Positions 62,632-64,000 of a DNA stretch of 64,000 nt are shown here, piece after piece. The stretch lies in assembly GCA_001580565.1 (NCBI GenBank), contig LRBF01000001.1:25853-89852 (forward strand), in the 5' to 3' direction. The position numbers and the translations under genes are program-made. This stretch comes from Caballeronia megalochromosomata. Its GTDB lineage: Bacteria; Pseudomonadota; Gammaproteobacteria; Burkholderiales; Burkholderiaceae. Below the pieces are notes generated by a model. The model was not told the DNA's origin, did not search any database, and saw nothing but the letters and a program-made list of their open reading frames with translations. The first letter of the stretch is position 1. Each line of letters begins with the position of its first letter.

Positions 62632-63705
62632 GTGAAGCACATCATCGCAGCGGGGCTCATCGGAGCCGGGGTCGCGACCGGCGCGGCCGCGCAAAGCACA
62701 GTCACGCTCTACGGCAGCCTCGATGCCGGCATCGCATATATCAACAACGTCGGCGGCCATCCGAAATGGATGGAGGAGCAGGGCAACATGCAGCCTGACC
62801 GCTGGGGCTTTCGCATCGTCGAGGATCTGGGCGGGGGGCTCAAGACGGTCGCGCAACTGGAGAACGGCTTCTATACGAACAGCGGCAACTTCGCGAAGGC
62901 CGGAACGCTATGGAATCGCCAGGCGTATGTCGGGCTGGATCAGGAAAACGTCGGCACGTTGACGCTCGGCCATCAGACGCCGTTCAGCTTCGACATGCTC
63001 GGGCCGCTTTCCACGGCGTATCTCGCGGCGAGCTGGTATGCGTTCCATCCGGGCAACATCGACCAGCTCGCGGACACGGGCGTCGTGCCGTATGACAACT
63101 CGGCCAAATTCCGCTCGGCGAGCTTCTACGGCTTTTCCGCCGGCGCGATGATAGGCCTCGGCAATACGACGAACTTTTCGACGGGGCGCAATTACGGCTT
63201 CGGCATCACGTATGCGAATGGTCCGTTCAAGGCGGCGGCCACGTATTCGAATGAGCACAACCGCACGCCCGCGATTGCGACGACTGGTCTTACGACTTTC
63301 CAGGGCCAGCCCGCCGCGACCTACATGGCGGACAAGCAGGAAGAGATGGGGGCGGGCGCGTCGTATGAAATCGGCAAGTTCGTTGTGCACGGTCTCTATA
63401 CGCGCGTGAAGCTGCAATCGAATGGTCAGTCGGACACGTTTCAGTCTTACGATGCGGGGCTGACTTTCAAGCCGGTGGCGTGGAACTGGATCGCCGGGGG
63501 CGCGGCGACGACGACCTTTGCGGGCGGGCGCTGGACGCAGTTTGAAATCGGCGATATCTATATGTTGTCGAAGTCGACGCAGCTTTATGTGAATGCGCTC
63601 TATGAGCATGCGACGGGCGGTGCGAAGGCGGCGTTCTTTACGGCGGGTGTGTCGAGTACGGCGAATCAGGTTATCGTGCTTGCGGGGATTCATCACTCGT
63701 TTTAG
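62632..63705 (+). CDS. Gram-negative general porin (OmpC-like, Burkholderia type)
   Basis: A protein of 357 residues. The signal peptide (residues about 1-20, ending ATGAAAQ) is followed by STVTLYGSLDAGIAYINN, the first strand of betaproteobacterial 16-stranded porins. GGLKTVAQLENGFYTNSG and NRQAYVGLDQENVGTLTLGHQ follow, and the chain ends with ...LAGIHHSF, the terminal Phe needed for outer-membrane assembly. The start is a GTG at 62632 with GAAGG close by. It is divergent from the Rieske operon and shares its operator type, so it may let the operon's substrate into the periplasm. Confidence 0.94.
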   Translation: MKHIIAAGLIGAGVATGAAAQSTVTLYGSLDAGIAYINNVGGHPKWMEEQGNMQPDRWGFRIVEDLGGGLKTVAQLENGFYTNSGNFAKAGTLWNRQAYVGLDQENVGTLTLGHQTPFSFDMLGPLSTAYLAASWYAFHPGNIDQLADTGVVPYDNSAKFRSASFYGFSAGAMIGLGNTTNFSTGRNYGFGITYANGPFKAAATYSNEHNRTPAIATTGLTTFQGQPAATYMADKQEEMGAGASYEIGKFVVHGLYTRVKLQSNGQSDTFQSYDAGLTFKPVAWNWIAGGAATTTFAGGRWTQFEIGDIYMLSKSTQLYVNALYEHATGGAKAAFFTAGVSSTANQVIVLAGIHHSF

Positions 63706-63753
63706 AGCTTTTGGTTTCGCTGGATCCCGTATTCGTGTCGGTCTATTGGCACT

Positions 63754-63801
63754 GCCCCTGTGCGGGGCGGCAGTCACTTTCTTTGCTGCTGCAAAGAAAG
63801 T
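63754..63801. repeat. Intergenic hairpin repeat of Burkholderia type
   Basis: Two stems in tandem: GCCCC-TGTGC-GGGGC at 63754-63768 and ACTTTCTTTGC-TGCT-GCAAAGAAAGT at 63776-63801 (perfect 11 bp), followed by AACCAAAGAAA. I recognise this combination from memory as a dispersed intergenic repeat in Burkholderiaceae. Placed 49 nt after the porin stop, it may also act as its terminator. The rest of 63706-64000 shows no gene. Confidence 0.65.
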
Positions 63802-64000
63802 AACCAAAGAAACAGCTTTCCCCATCCAAAGTACTTCACACCGGCCGCGGCACAGGCGATTGACCTAATGGCCCGGCTGTAGCGAGTGCCCCCACAAGCA
63901 GAACCGGACTTGGACCGCGCACGGTCTGTCGAGCCTGTCCTCTATACAGAACTGACGCTACCCACGATCTAGTCAGTTGACATTAGCCGCGGTCGCGCTC

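Noticed and set aside
1..64000. tRNA, rRNA, CRISPR arrays, insertion sequences, prophage genes
   Set aside because: None were seen on reading; no transposase or integrase motif appears apart from the recombinase-like helix in the small protein at 61533.

Overview
The window looks like a chromosomal segment from a Burkholderiaceae bacterium of the Paraburkholderia/Caballeronia/Cupriavidus type. The support is high GC with strong third-position G/C, the gene content, and an intergenic repeat near the right end that I remember from Burkholderia-type genomes. This is a judgement by eye; no database search was run. No rRNA, tRNA, CRISPR array, insertion sequence or phage gene was seen.

Layout. 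(1) 1-8.8 kb, plus strand: the end of an exopolysaccharide/O-antigen cluster with three glycosyltransferases, a YdjC/HpnK-type deacetylase, GDP-L-fucose synthesis (gmd, fcl, manC) and a polyprenyl sugar-phosphate transferase. (2) 9.1-10.7 kb: a membrane-anchored catalase-related peroxidase overlapping a cytochrome b561. (3) 10.7-21.3 kb, minus strand: a MocR regulator, an MHS-type transporter and a GMC dehydrogenase (an isethionate uptake/oxidation pair by context), an IclR regulator, pta and xsc, then two more IclR regulators. (4) 21.4-28.3 kb: CobS/CobT-like ATPase and VWA proteins without CobN, converging on a CobW GTPase/amidohydrolase/sodium symporter/DUF3311 operon. (5) 28.5-31.9 kb: an amine oxidoreductase, a SnoaL-like protein and an amino-acid permease. 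(6) 32-37.5 kb: a sauRSTU-type sulfoacetate locus. (7) 37.5-47.7 kb: a type VI secretion locus that lacks several core genes and carries an unusual IcmF-like/OmpA hybrid. (8) 47.8-49 kb: a nucleoside-hydrolase lipoprotein. (9) 49-62.2 kb, minus strand: a long catabolic operon built on a Rieske oxygenase, its ferredoxin and its reductase, with its own IclR regulator and an AAHS transporter. (10) 62.6-63.7 kb: a porin that shares an operator with that operon.

How the parts fit. Regions 3 and 6 together make a C2-sulfonate module. Sulfoacetate would enter by SauU, be activated by SauT and reduced by SauS to sulfoacetaldehyde. Isethionate would enter by the MHS transporter and be oxidised by the GMC enzyme to the same aldehyde. 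Xsc then makes acetyl phosphate and sulfite, and Pta makes acetyl-CoA. No sulfite exporter or sulfite dehydrogenase lies in the window. The Rieske operon has the parts of a ring-oxidation and extradiol-cleavage pathway plus an amino-acid dehydrogenase/ThDP enzyme/aldehyde dehydrogenase series; its substrate cannot be read from the sequence.

Regulation. Five IclR regulators are present, four of them close paralogues. Several promoters carry clear palindromes. The Rieske operon and the porin carry related 16-bp palindromes, each exactly 18 nt downstream of a predicted -10 box. The GMC gene and the cobS gene share an 18-bp motif.
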